NCBI GenBank assembly: GCA_030039005.1
Contig: JASHQT010000151.1
Coordinates: forward strand, 1-9,101
Reading direction: 5' to 3'
DNA: 9,101 nt
Source: Bryobacteraceae bacterium
Lineage (GTDB): Bacteria > Acidobacteriota > Terriglobia > Bryobacterales > Bryobacteraceae
The notes under the pieces are model-generated. The model ran no database searches, was not told the origin of the DNA, and saw nothing but the letters and a program-made list of their open reading frames with translations. Each line of letters starts with the position of its first letter. The first letter of the stretch is position 1. Below are positions 1-5,224 of this stretch, piece by piece. A program made the translations under genes and the position numbers.

Positions 1-1
1 G

Positions 2-169
2 AACTTCACGCGCCCTAAGCAGGGGACCGGACGTAATCTTCAACTGAACACGCTCCGGAGTCATGATTCAAAGCGGCGAGCGTCTTACGAATGGAGCCGC
101 TATCCCGCCCGGTGCATCGACTACTATCAAAACAACATTGGACTTCGAGGAGGTCTGACCTTACCCTGA
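2..169 (+). CDS. possible 3' end of an unidentified gene cut by the window edge
   Basis: One plus-strand frame is open from the first bases to a TGA at 167-169, giving about 55 residues with no start codon needed inside the window. The translation is rich in Arg, Tyr and Asn and matches no family I recognise. It lies upstream of the excisionase-like gene, inside the left element. An open frame of this length is common by chance, and the opposite strand is also open here, so this is only a candidate. The rest of 170-334 shows no convincing gene. Confidence 0.18.
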   Translation, partial: NFTRPKQGTGRNLQLNTLRSHDSKRRASYEWSRYPARCIDYYQNNIGLRGGLTLP

Positions 170-334
170 TGATGGCTTTGATTTTTCGAGCGAGAACGCC
201 TGGTGGGTTCGGGAACAATGTCTAGCCGGTCGAGAGAAACGAGAGAAGCAAGGATTTCCGTGTCTGCCGGACGGCTCCTGCAATCTGTTGCCGCGGGCCA
301 TGACTTTAATGGGGCTATATCAACGCCGAGTTCA

Positions 335-613
335 ATGGCGGATTCGAGCCCCTACGAAACGCAACGTCGGTCCCTTCATCAACAAGACGATTCGACCCAT
401 GCACCCGATCGCTTACTCAAAGCTGCTGAAATCCAGCGCGAACTCGGCGTGAGCCGCGCGACTGCTTATCGGATGATGACGGATGGGACCCTGCCTACCT
501 ACCGTTTCGGTGGAATCAAAGGAAGGCGAGTAATGATTCGAGTTTCTCTCCGAGAACTCCGCAACTGGCTGGCAAGTCATCGTGGAAATGGCCCCCTACC
601 TGCTGATTTTTAG
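335..613 (+). CDS. excisionase-like helix-turn-helix DNA-binding protein (left element)
   Basis: This is a small DNA-binding protein of the HTH_17/MerR-like excisionase type. It probably directs the neighbouring integrase towards excision or represses its promoter. With the ATG at 335 it has 92 residues. Residues about 26-80 form the domain: LLKAAEIQRELGVSRATAYRMM is a helix-turn-helix, followed by a wing with YRFGG and RRVMIRVSLRELRNWL. The frame stays open back to a GTG at 203 and has another ATG at 218, but that extra N-terminus is low-complexity Ser/Arg/Thr and unlike the family, so the later start is preferred; the ribosome-binding evidence is weak for all starts. The gene ends 35 bases before the integrase on the same strand, the usual xis-int order. 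The excision role is inferred from context, and a transcriptional regulator is the alternative. Confidence 0.7.
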   Translation: MADSSPYETQRRSLHQQDDSTHAPDRLLKAAEIQRELGVSRATAYRMMTDGTLPTYRFGGIKGRRVMIRVSLRELRNWLASHRGNGPLPADF

Positions 614-648
614 CTGACAATAGGGTGTAGAGTTCTGGTGAGGCACTC

Positions 649-1908
649 ATGAAAGCATTCAAGGTTCTCCGCAACGGTGAGCAGTATTATCGTGTGGATC
701 TTCCGAAGATCCTCTTTACGGACGGTAAGCGCCATTCTGTGATGGCTGCCACTCGTAAAGAGGCGCTCGATAAGGCGCAAGACGTCATTGCGCGCCGGCG
801 CAAGGGTCTCGATAGTTCAGCTACGCAGACTCCCCTCGCTGACTTCCTGAGACGCTTTCTTGAGTTCTACAAAACCGAGGGCGGCGTTTCCTTACGCACG
901 TGGCAGGATTACCGATACCACATCGAAGAAAACGTCATTCCGTCGATCGGAGGCGTAATGCTCTCCGATCTCAAGCCAATTCTCGTCGATGAATGGATGA
1001 AGAGTCTTCGAGGTCGCGGCCTCGGAGATCGCACCGTGGAATATGCTCAATCGGTACTGCGTCGTGCTTTGCAGTTTGCGCTCGAATGGGAGCTCCTTGA
1101 TCGCAATCCAGCCGGCGCGCGATTCCGGGTAGCCAAACGAAAACGAACGGTGAAGCCGGGTGGAAGCAAAATCCGGTTCCTGAATCCTGATCAGGCACGG
1201 ACCTTTCTTGCGGCGGTCACCAAAGATCGGCATCAGGCGCTATATGCGCTCGCCATCACGACCGGTCTACGGCCCGAGGAGCTTTACGGACTCCGCATGT
1301 CGGACGTCGATCTTCCCAACCGGCGCCTGACGGTGAGTCAGGTCCTTGCCAAAACACGTCGCAAGAAGGGCGAGAAGGTTGCACGCTTCCAGTTCGGGCC
1401 GCCGAAAACCGATCGCAGTCGGAGAACAATCGACTTTCCGCGCTTCGTCGCCGATCTGCTCGTATTAGAAATTCAGGACGTGAAGGAGATGCGGCTGCTC
1501 ACCGGAGAATCCTGGCAGGACAACGGACTGCTTTTCCCCTCTCAGGTCGGCACGCCACTCGAAGAGCGGAACGTGCTGCGCCGTTTCCAGACGATCTGCG
1601 AGGCGAATGGTTTGCCCAGACTTCGGTTGTACGATCTCCGCCACACCCACGCATCCCTCCTGATTCACGAGGGTGTCCACGCGAAGAAGATCTCGGAGCG
1701 GCTCGGACACTCCTCGATCAAATTGACGATGGACACCTACGGACACCTGTTCGAGGGGAGCGATCGCGATTCAGCAGAGAAGATGGAAAAGCTTCTCGGC
1801 GGCGAACCGAAAGCTGCCCGCGTGCTGACAATGCCAGACCGAAACCGAGTTGCTGACAAAACTGCTGACAAAAACTCGAAAGCCCGCTTGCGGCGGGCTG
1901 CTAAGTGA
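649..1908 (+). CDS. tyrosine-type site-specific integrase of the left element
   Basis: This phage-type tyrosine recombinase of 419 residues integrates and excises the left element at tRNA-Thr. The ATG at 649 follows GGTGAGG (637-643) at good spacing. An N-terminal arm-binding-like segment (about 1-55) precedes a SAM-like core-binding domain (about 60-150) and the catalytic domain (about 175-370). Visible catalytic residues are Arg208 (TGLRPEE), Lys253 (PPKTDRS), Arg331 with His332-His334 nearby (LYDLRHTHAS), His354 (RLGHSS) and nucleophile Tyr364 (MDTYGHLF). The first His of the HxxR box is Tyr328, a substitution seen in many phage integrases, so activity is expected. The tail (about 392-419) is polar and repetitive (VADKTADKN) because its DNA carries TGCTGACAA repeats. 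The stop lies 12 bases before the truncated tRNA copy, placing the integrase at the right end of its element. Confidence 0.95.
   Translation: MKAFKVLRNGEQYYRVDLPKILFTDGKRHSVMAATRKEALDKAQDVIARRRKGLDSSATQTPLADFLRRFLEFYKTEGGVSLRTWQDYRYHIEENVIPSIGGVMLSDLKPILVDEWMKSLRGRGLGDRTVEYAQSVLRRALQFALEWELLDRNPAGARFRVAKRKRTVKPGGSKIRFLNPDQARTFLAAVTKDRHQALYALAITTGLRPEELYGLRMSDVDLPNRRLTVSQVLAKTRRKKGEKVARFQFGPPKTDRSRRTIDFPRFVADLLVLEIQDVKEMRLLTGESWQDNGLLFPSQVGTPLEERNVLRRFQTICEANGLPRLRLYDLRHTHASLLIHEGVHAKKISERLGHSSIKLTMDTYGHLFEGSDRDSAEKMEKLLGGEPKAARVLTMPDRNRVADKTADKNSKARLRRAAK
1823..1871 (+). repeat. candidate integrase arm-binding sites of the left element (three TGCTGACAA copies)
   Basis: TGCTGACAA occurs at 1823-1831, 1851-1859 and 1863-1871. 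The last two are spaced exactly 12 bases apart and extend the match to TGCTGACAAAA. They lie within the last codons of the integrase gene, 50 to 100 bases from the tRNA-derived core. Clustered direct repeats next to a core site are typical of arm-type sites bound by the N-terminal domain of lambda-like integrases. A partial copy, AGCTGACAA, sits at 612-620 between the excisionase-like gene and the integrase. Confidence 0.6.
1881..1899 (+). other. GC-rich hairpin at the end of the left integrase gene
   Basis: AGCCCGC (1881-1887) and GCGGGCT (1893-1899) form a 7-base-pair stem with a 5-base loop, TTGCG. The hairpin lies inside the final codons of the integrase. It resembles the stem of an intrinsic terminator, but no T-run follows, so it is either a weak or decayed terminator or simply part of the attachment region. 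Confidence 0.4.
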
Positions 1909-1917
1909 TTGAGTTTA

Positions 1918-1967
1918 AACTGGAGCCACCCGCCGGGATCGAACCGGCGACCTGCTGATTACGAATC
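1918..1967 (-). repeat. left attachment site: truncated tRNA-Thr 3' half
   Basis: This segment matches 8794-8843 over 50 bases with two mismatches. Read on the minus strand it is the anticodon loop (TTCGTAA), 3' anticodon stem, variable loop, T-arm, acceptor 3' strand and CCA end of a tRNA-Thr. The match stops in the 5' side of the anticodon stem, and no D-arm or 5' acceptor strand follows. It is therefore not a functional tRNA but the duplicated 3' end left by integration into a tRNA gene. The mismatches are both in the T-loop, where the minus strand reads TTCGATC here and TTCAAGC in the intact gene. Confidence 0.92.
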
Positions 1968-2000
1968 GCGCGAAGTCGCCAAACCAGGATTCTGCGCAGT

Positions 2001-2017
2001 TGCTCAAGAGTGCTCAA
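2001..2017. repeat. short direct repeat TGCTCAA x2 beside the left attachment site
   Basis: TGCTCAA occurs at 2001-2007 and again at 2011-2017, a 10-base period, and TGCTCA recurs at 2064-2069. The copies lie between the truncated tRNA and the AGTCCCTGT repeat, where excisionase or accessory protein sites are often found in attachment regions. They could also be chance. The stretch 1968-2143 otherwise holds no gene. Confidence 0.35.
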
Positions 2018-2093
2018 ACCTGCATTTTTATTGGCTCCCGCGCGATGAGCGGCTACTCACCCTTGCTCACCTGAGATCGTCATTTTGAACCAG

Positions 2094-2116
2094 AGTCCCT
2101 GTGAAAGTCCCTGTAG
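2094..2116 (+). repeat. candidate integrase arm-binding site, left end of the second element
   Basis: Two AGTCCCTGT copies separated by GAA, followed by AG, form a 23-base block that is identical to 8717-8739. It lies 126 bases inside the left attachment repeat. In the excised circle the two blocks would flank the core in the same orientation, as expected for arm-type integrase sites. It is non-coding here, whereas the right copy is inside the integrase gene. Confidence 0.7.
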
Positions 2117-2143
2117 CAAAACCAGCATCTCAGCACATCGTTT

Positions 2144-2341
2144 CTAGCGCCGTCCGTCCAGCCTTCTCCGGTTAGCTAAGACCAATAGTGCAACTCCGGC
2201 TGCGACCGCGAGCCCGCCATAGACCGCCCAGCTGATCTGCCCGGTCATGAAGCTGCCCGGTAGGACGTTGATGCCCTGGAGGAACCATATGGCGCCCATC
2301 AGAACGAGGAGCGCGCCGACGATGTTCAGTGTGGCTCTCAT
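2144..2341 (-). CDS. small two-helix membrane protein, conserved hypothetical
   Basis: The 65-residue product has two hydrophobic segments, about residues 5-24 (IVGALLVLMGAIWFLQGI) and 38-57 (WAVYGGLAVAAGVALLVLA), joined by a short loop with NVLPGSFMTGQ. It ends in a positively charged tail (NRRRLDGRR), which by the positive-inside rule should be cytoplasmic. Small proteins with this LQGINVLPGSFMTGQ layout recur in several bacterial phyla, but I know of no assigned function. It follows the AT-hook-like gene on the same strand after 13 bases, so the two are probably co-transcribed. No strong ribosome-binding site is visible. It is the first gene inside the left attachment site and probably cargo. 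Confidence 0.75.
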   Translation of the reverse strand: MRATLNIVGALLVLMGAIWFLQGINVLPGSFMTGQISWAVYGGLAVAAGVALLVLANRRRLDGRR

Positions 2342-2354
2342 GCGTCGCGCCGGG

Positions 2355-2540
2355 TCAGGCGTTCTTCGCCTTGTTCTTGCTCCCTGGAGGCCTGCCAGGC
2401 CGTGTAATCGCCGTCATCCAGGCCGGCGGCCGTCCTCGTCGCTTCCCCCGCCCCGATGCGAGCCGCTCCAGCGTCAAGATGGCCTGCTCGATGTTCTCCC
2501 GCTCCGCTCGCAGTTCGGTGAGCATTTTGGTGATGTCCAT
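2355..2540 (-). CDS. small AT-hook-like basic protein
   Basis: The 61-residue product has an N-terminal amphipathic helix (about 2-28, LTELRAERENIEQAILTLERLA) that could form a coiled coil. A basic tail follows with two AT-hook-like cores, RRGRPP near residue 35 and RPGRPPGSKNK near residue 47. Such GRP-centred motifs bind the minor groove of AT-rich DNA, so a nucleoid-type or regulatory role is plausible. The function is inferred, not known. The ATG at 2540 is the only good start, although its ribosome-binding site is weak. It is upstream of the small membrane protein gene on the same strand, and a perfect 13-base palindrome (2560-2572) lies just upstream of it. Confidence 0.7.
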   Translation of the reverse strand: MDITKMLTELRAERENIEQAILTLERLASGRGKRRGRPPAWMTAITRPGRPPGSKNKAKNA

Positions 2541-2559
2541 CTTTGCAGGATAGCCTTAA

Positions 2560-2572
2560 GTGAGCAGCTCAC
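2560..2572. promoter_or_regulatory. operator-like palindrome upstream of the minus-strand small gene pair
   Basis: GTGAGC and GCTCAC flank a single A, giving a perfect 13-base inverted repeat 20 bases upstream of the AT-hook-like gene start. Its position suits a repressor site in the promoter of that pair, perhaps for the divergent XRE-type regulator encoded from 2730. The regulator assignment is speculation. Confidence 0.35.
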
Positions 2573-2729
2573 GGCCGCTAATTCGATTGCAGTAACCTTG
2601 GGCGCCCTCTCCAGTACAGCCGTAGGCATGCGCGACTATGATGGTCATCTATGAACTGGAAAGCGGATCGAATTCGACAGGTTGAGGACATCCTGGATCA
2701 ACTGCTTTCGTTTGACAGACTCCCGTTCG

Positions 2730-3059
2730 ATGAATCACTCCACTCTAGACTGGCAACCGGCAAAATGGTCTCGCAGGGCGCGCGAGTTGCTCCTGCTTTG
2801 GCAGGAACAAGCGTGCGATAACATGGCACGACTGCGGAAGGAATGCGGACTTTCGCAGGCCCAGTTTTCGCGTTTGTTCATGACGCACCCGCGAACCGTC
2901 AGGCGTTGGGAAGCTCATGAATCCCTGCCACCGCGACGACAGCAGTGGTTTTTGATGCTCTTCTTAGATTATGCGGATCGGTGCGGAGTTCCGGCGTTGC
3001 GCGATCGATTCGTCCGCGAACCTCCACGTTTTGGGAAGGCAGGGCGGCCTACGACGTAG
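2730..3059 (+). CDS. XRE-family helix-turn-helix transcriptional regulator
   Basis: From the ATG at 2730 the product is 109 residues; a TTG at 2682 would add 16. Residues about 32-58 form a Cro/C1-type helix-turn-helix: MARLRKECGLSQAQFSRL, then MTHPRTVRRWE as the recognition region. A Leu/Phe-rich helix (WFLMLFLDYADRCG) follows. No enzymatic or metabolite-binding domain is present. It may be the repressor of the element or a regulator of the divergent small genes; the window does not show its target. Its 3' end converges with the antitoxin gene, leaving 27 bases. No convincing ribosome-binding site supports any start. An overlapping frame from ATG 2651 to TAA 2821 (56 residues) also looks protein-like, so a frameshifted or displaced N-terminus is possible. 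Confidence 0.72.
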   Translation: MNHSTLDWQPAKWSRRARELLLLWQEQACDNMARLRKECGLSQAQFSRLFMTHPRTVRRWEAHESLPPRRQQWFLMLFLDYADRCGVPALRDRFVREPPRFGKAGRPTT

Positions 3060-3086
3060 CGGGCTGAGGATGCGCGCTCTAATCGA

Positions 3087-3512
3087 TTACTCGGAAGCTG
3101 CCGCTACCAGCTCTTGAATAAACGCTGCCGGGTCAACATTGAAATGTTTCCCTAGTTTTACAGCCTGAGGGACGCTGATCTTGCGTTTTCCATGCAGCAC
3201 TTCGGAAACATGAGCCTCACCAAATATGGGAGCGAGGGCTTTCTGGGGCTGGCTGTTCTGTTCGAGGAGGAACTGAATCAATTCCGTGGGCGTTGCCCGC
3301 TTGCGAGGGAAGGTTTTACTTTCATAGTCGCCTGTGAGCGTCATGAGCAGTTCATACAATTCACGCTCCTCACGAGTAAGACGAGGTTTGCTCATGAGCT
3401 TTTCGATCTCGCCTAGAACTCGCTCGTGCTCAGCCTTGGTCCTGATGACACGCGGGAGCACCGTCGCTAAAGCCTCTCCGTAGACTGTTCGGTCTATTGC
3501 TAGGGTGGCCAT
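3087..3512 (-). CDS. higA: HigA-type antitoxin with C-terminal HTH domain
   Basis: This 141-residue antitoxin is expected to bind and neutralise the HigB toxin and, through its helix-turn-helix, repress the operon. The N-terminal part (about 1-70) is helical and charged, including MSKPRLTREERELYELLMTLTGDYE. The HTH lies at about 76-131: TELIQFLLEQN, then KALAPIFGEAHVSEVLHGKRKISVPQAVKLGKHFNV, as in HigA proteins of the long N-terminal type. The ATG at 3512 is chosen because GTGGAAA lies just upstream and it starts one base after the toxin stop (TAA, A, ATG), suggesting coupled translation. The frame is open to 3557, but that extension would run inside the toxin gene. The toxin-first order is typical of higBA. 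Confidence 0.9.
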   Translation of the reverse strand: MATLAIDRTVYGEALATVLPRVIRTKAEHERVLGEIEKLMSKPRLTREERELYELLMTLTGDYESKTFPRKRATPTELIQFLLEQNSQPQKALAPIFGEAHVSEVLHGKRKISVPQAVKLGKHFNVDPAAFIQELVAAASE

Positions 3513-3513
3513 T

Positions 3514-3798
3514 TTATTTCCACTTGTCCTTGTCGTACTCTTTGTGGGTAAGAACATGAGTGACCAAAACGGTTTTAAGTTCGTAGTTGATGACGGAGAT
3601 CAGGCGGTACTTGTTGCCGCCAATGTTAAACACCGTTTTACCCTCCACGAAACTCGCGCTGGCGAAGGTCCGCTTCAAATCCGCCGGATTCTTCCAGTCG
3701 CCGGCCTCCACAGTCGTCTGCCAACTATTTAACGCGGTCTTGGCGTCGTCATACGCCTTAGCGAACTCGGCCAGTTTGTCACTGCCTCGTATTCGCAC
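3514..3798 (-). CDS. higB: HigB-type toxin, RelE-superfamily mRNA interferase
   Basis: This 94-residue protein belongs to the HigB_toxin family (RelE superfamily), which cleaves mRNA on the translating ribosome. Characteristic blocks are GDWKNPADLKRTFASASFV (about 33-51), FNIGGNKYRLISVINYE (about 57-73) and the C-terminal THKEYDK (about 84-90), whose His and Tyr lie in the expected active-site region. The GTG at 3798 aligns with usual HigB starts (VRIRGSDKLAEF). The frame extends to a GTG at 3816, but that start falls inside the palindromic operator. It is the first gene of a two-gene minus-strand operon with higA. Its role here is most likely stabilisation of the element by post-segregational killing or phage defence. 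Confidence 0.92.
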   Translation of the reverse strand: MRIRGSDKLAEFAKAYDDAKTALNSWQTTVEAGDWKNPADLKRTFASASFVEGKTVFNIGGNKYRLISVINYELKTVLVTHVLTHKEYDKDKWK

Positions 3799-3806
3799 CC
3801 GATCCA

Positions 3807-3850
3807 ATCTTCCCACTTGTGGGAAGTTTTGTCAATAGCTTTGTAAAGCT
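3807..3850 (-). promoter_or_regulatory. higBA promoter with palindromic operators
   Basis: On the minus strand a perfect -35 box TTGACA (3835-3830) is followed 17 bases later by a weak -10, GAAGAT (3812-3807). Between them lies an inverted repeat with arms CTTCCCAC (3809-3816) and GTGGGAAG (3819-3826) around TT. A second inverted repeat, AGCTTT and AAAGCT around GT, sits at 3837-3850 upstream of the -35. The position of the first palindrome across the spacer is what is expected of an autoregulatory HigA operator. If this promoter is used, the transcript starts within a few bases of the toxin GTG, so the mRNA would be almost leaderless. Confidence 0.65.
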
Positions 3851-4067
3851 CAGAAAACCGGCTCTCGGCGTTTTAGTGGGACTCGTTTTCGACCATCGGG
3901 CCCTGGCGAGACCTACATGAAAAGCGTTCCATCTCCTGACGGCATCGTTGTGTTTTCCACGTCTGGCGTTTAAGCTGATTGTGGCCGCCTAGCCAATCGC
4001 GAAGGCAACAAGCCGGTCCCCTGCCGGTTGGCGGCTCATATTTATCAGGGAAGTCGCTGAGGGAGCG

Positions 4068-4832
4068 ATGGCCGAAGAATGGCCGGAGTCCGACCATCTA
4101 CCAACGCCTGACGTTGCCGACCGGGCAAAGTCCACAGAACCGATCAATGTGGGCTCGTCCGCTGTGCGAGTTTTGCACGGCGTACGACGTAGCAAAGAGC
4201 ACGACCTTCGCATGATCGAACAGTTTTCTCGTGCCTCAATACCTGAACTGTACGAGCAGCTCAACAACTTCAAGCACCGAAAATACGCGTTGCTGCACCA
4301 GCACTCCGATCTGGAGCGACTGCGCGACATTCATCCTCGGCGGGGTTCGCTGGACAGATTAGAGCGACGGATCTGGCTACTTGAAGAAGCCATCCGGTCG
4401 AAACAACCCAAATCGGCGACCGAGAAACAGGGCGAGGACCCGGGTGGTAGCCCGAGTCCGATAAATGGCCTAACAGAAGGTCCAACTGAGCAACCCGTAG
4501 AGGTCGGCGCCGTGATGCCTCCTTCCTCCGTTCCAGCCCCAGCGCCTCAGATTTCCCTGCCTCAATCCTCACCGCGCCGAGCCGGCAGAAAACCGAATAC
4601 CCACTACAACGCTAAAGTTGCCGCATTTCTTCGTGATTTTCCCAATTGGCGAGATCATCTCTTGGAAGTTTGCGAAGCGCTGGACAAACGCGATGTGGTG
4701 CTGCCCCAAAGCAAGAAAGCCAATCGTCAAGGTTGGACCAGATGGATGGATGCTTTCGACGAAGATCCTGAGTGGGTTCGAAAAGCTCTCCAGCATCGCG
4801 CACAGCGGCGCTTTGAGAACCCTCTTCTCTGA
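4068..4832 (+). CDS. hypothetical protein with helical N-terminus, Pro-rich linker and compact C-terminus
   Basis: I do not recognise this 254-residue protein. The ATG at 4068 follows GAGGGAG (4059-4065), supporting the start. Residues about 45-112 are strongly helical and charged (IPELYEQLNNFKHRKYALLHQHSDLERL, LERRIWLLEEAIRSK), likely a coiled coil. Residues about 113-170 form a Pro/Ser/Gly-rich disordered linker. The C-terminal unit (about 172-254) has several Trp residues (FPNWRDHLLE, QGWTRWMDAF, PEWVRKALQ) and a basic patch SPRRAGRKP at its start. No signal peptide, membrane segment or catalytic motif is seen. It lies upstream of the HTH-DUF3987 pair on the same strand. A DNA-binding or replication-accessory role is possible, but the evidence is only position and charge. 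Confidence 0.75.
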   Translation: MAEEWPESDHLPTPDVADRAKSTEPINVGSSAVRVLHGVRRSKEHDLRMIEQFSRASIPELYEQLNNFKHRKYALLHQHSDLERLRDIHPRRGSLDRLERRIWLLEEAIRSKQPKSATEKQGEDPGGSPSPINGLTEGPTEQPVEVGAVMPPSSVPAPAPQISLPQSSPRRAGRKPNTHYNAKVAAFLRDFPNWRDHLLEVCEALDKRDVVLPQSKKANRQGWTRWMDAFDEDPEWVRKALQHRAQRRFENPLL

Positions 4833-4850
4833 GGCTGAAACCACCATTCC

Positions 4851-4875
4851 CCGCGATTAGCCGCGATTAGCCGCG
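4851..4875. repeat. 2.5 copies of the 10-base repeat CCGCGATTAG
   Basis: CCGCGATTAG occurs at 4851-4860 and 4861-4870 and is followed by a third CCGCG (4871-4875). It lies in the 167-base gap between the 254-residue protein gene and the HTH gene, which otherwise shows no gene. It could be an iteron-like or regulatory repeat, or a simple slippage duplication. Confidence 0.5.
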
Positions 4876-4999
4876 CGCTCTGTTTCTTTCTCTAAGCGAG
4901 TGCTGGACAAAGCACTTGCGACGGGCCACTATCGCCGCGAATTCGAGATCTGCAAAAAAGGAATCGACACGGCATTCAGCCGCTCAAGGAGACGACACC

Positions 5000-5224
5000 A
5001 TGCAAGATCTTGGGATAGGCAGGACCGACCCCGGAGCCGGAGCTCGCAAACTTTGGACCGACAAGGAGGTCGCGGAATTTCTTAATGTAAGCGTGGCCAG
5101 CGTCCGACGTTGGCGTTTGACCGGCTTCGGCCCCCCCTATTATCGAGTCGGCGCAAACATCAGGTACGATCCCGGCCTATGCGACCAGTGGCTCAAATCA
5201 CGGCAGAGTGGAGAAGCGAGGTGA
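5000..5224 (+). CDS. excisionase/AlpA-like helix-turn-helix protein, copy 1
   Basis: The 74-residue product has an HTH_17-type domain at about 18-66: LWTDKEVAEFLNVSVASVRRWR is the helix-turn-helix, followed by the wing YYRVGANIRYDPGLCDQWL. The ATG at 5000 follows a strong ribosome-binding site, AAGGAG (4986-4991), so the longer open frame back to 4916 is not needed. The stop overlaps the GTG start of the DUF3987 gene (GTGA), so the two are co-translated. Proteins of this kind act as excisionases or as activators of integrase and replication genes. Here the coupling to DUF3987 favours control of replication. It is paralogous to the product of 7153-7356, sharing LNVS.AS.RRWRL, the G-P and RY motifs and a terminal WL.SR. 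Confidence 0.85.
   Translation: MQDLGIGRTDPGAGARKLWTDKEVAEFLNVSVASVRRWRLTGFGPPYYRVGANIRYDPGLCDQWLKSRQSGEAR

Noticed and set aside
19..30. A 12-base segment whose reverse complement recurs at 4013-4024
   Set aside because: A 12-base inverted match is expected by chance in a window of this size, and it connects with no other structure.
15..218. Minus-strand open frame of 67 residues at the left edge
   Set aside because: No family features, no ribosome-binding site and overlap with an equally open plus-strand frame; too little to call.
1921..1967. A second tRNA-Thr gene
   Set aside because: Only the anticodon loop to the CCA end is present; the D-arm and 5' acceptor strand are missing, so it is an attachment-site remnant.
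2247..2654. Plus-strand open frame of 135 residues
   Set aside because: It runs antisense to the two small minus-strand genes, whose translations have coherent transmembrane and AT-hook features; the plus-strand product has none.
3049..3059. CTACG-A-CGTAG palindrome between the XRE and higA genes as a terminator
   Set aside because: The stem is only 5 base pairs and no T-run follows on either strand; it also lies in the last codons of the XRE gene.
4900..5085. Open frame beginning with LDKALATGHYRREFEICKKG
   Set aside because: It overlaps the well-supported HTH gene in another frame, turns into Arg/Ser-rich sequence, and has no ribosome-binding site.
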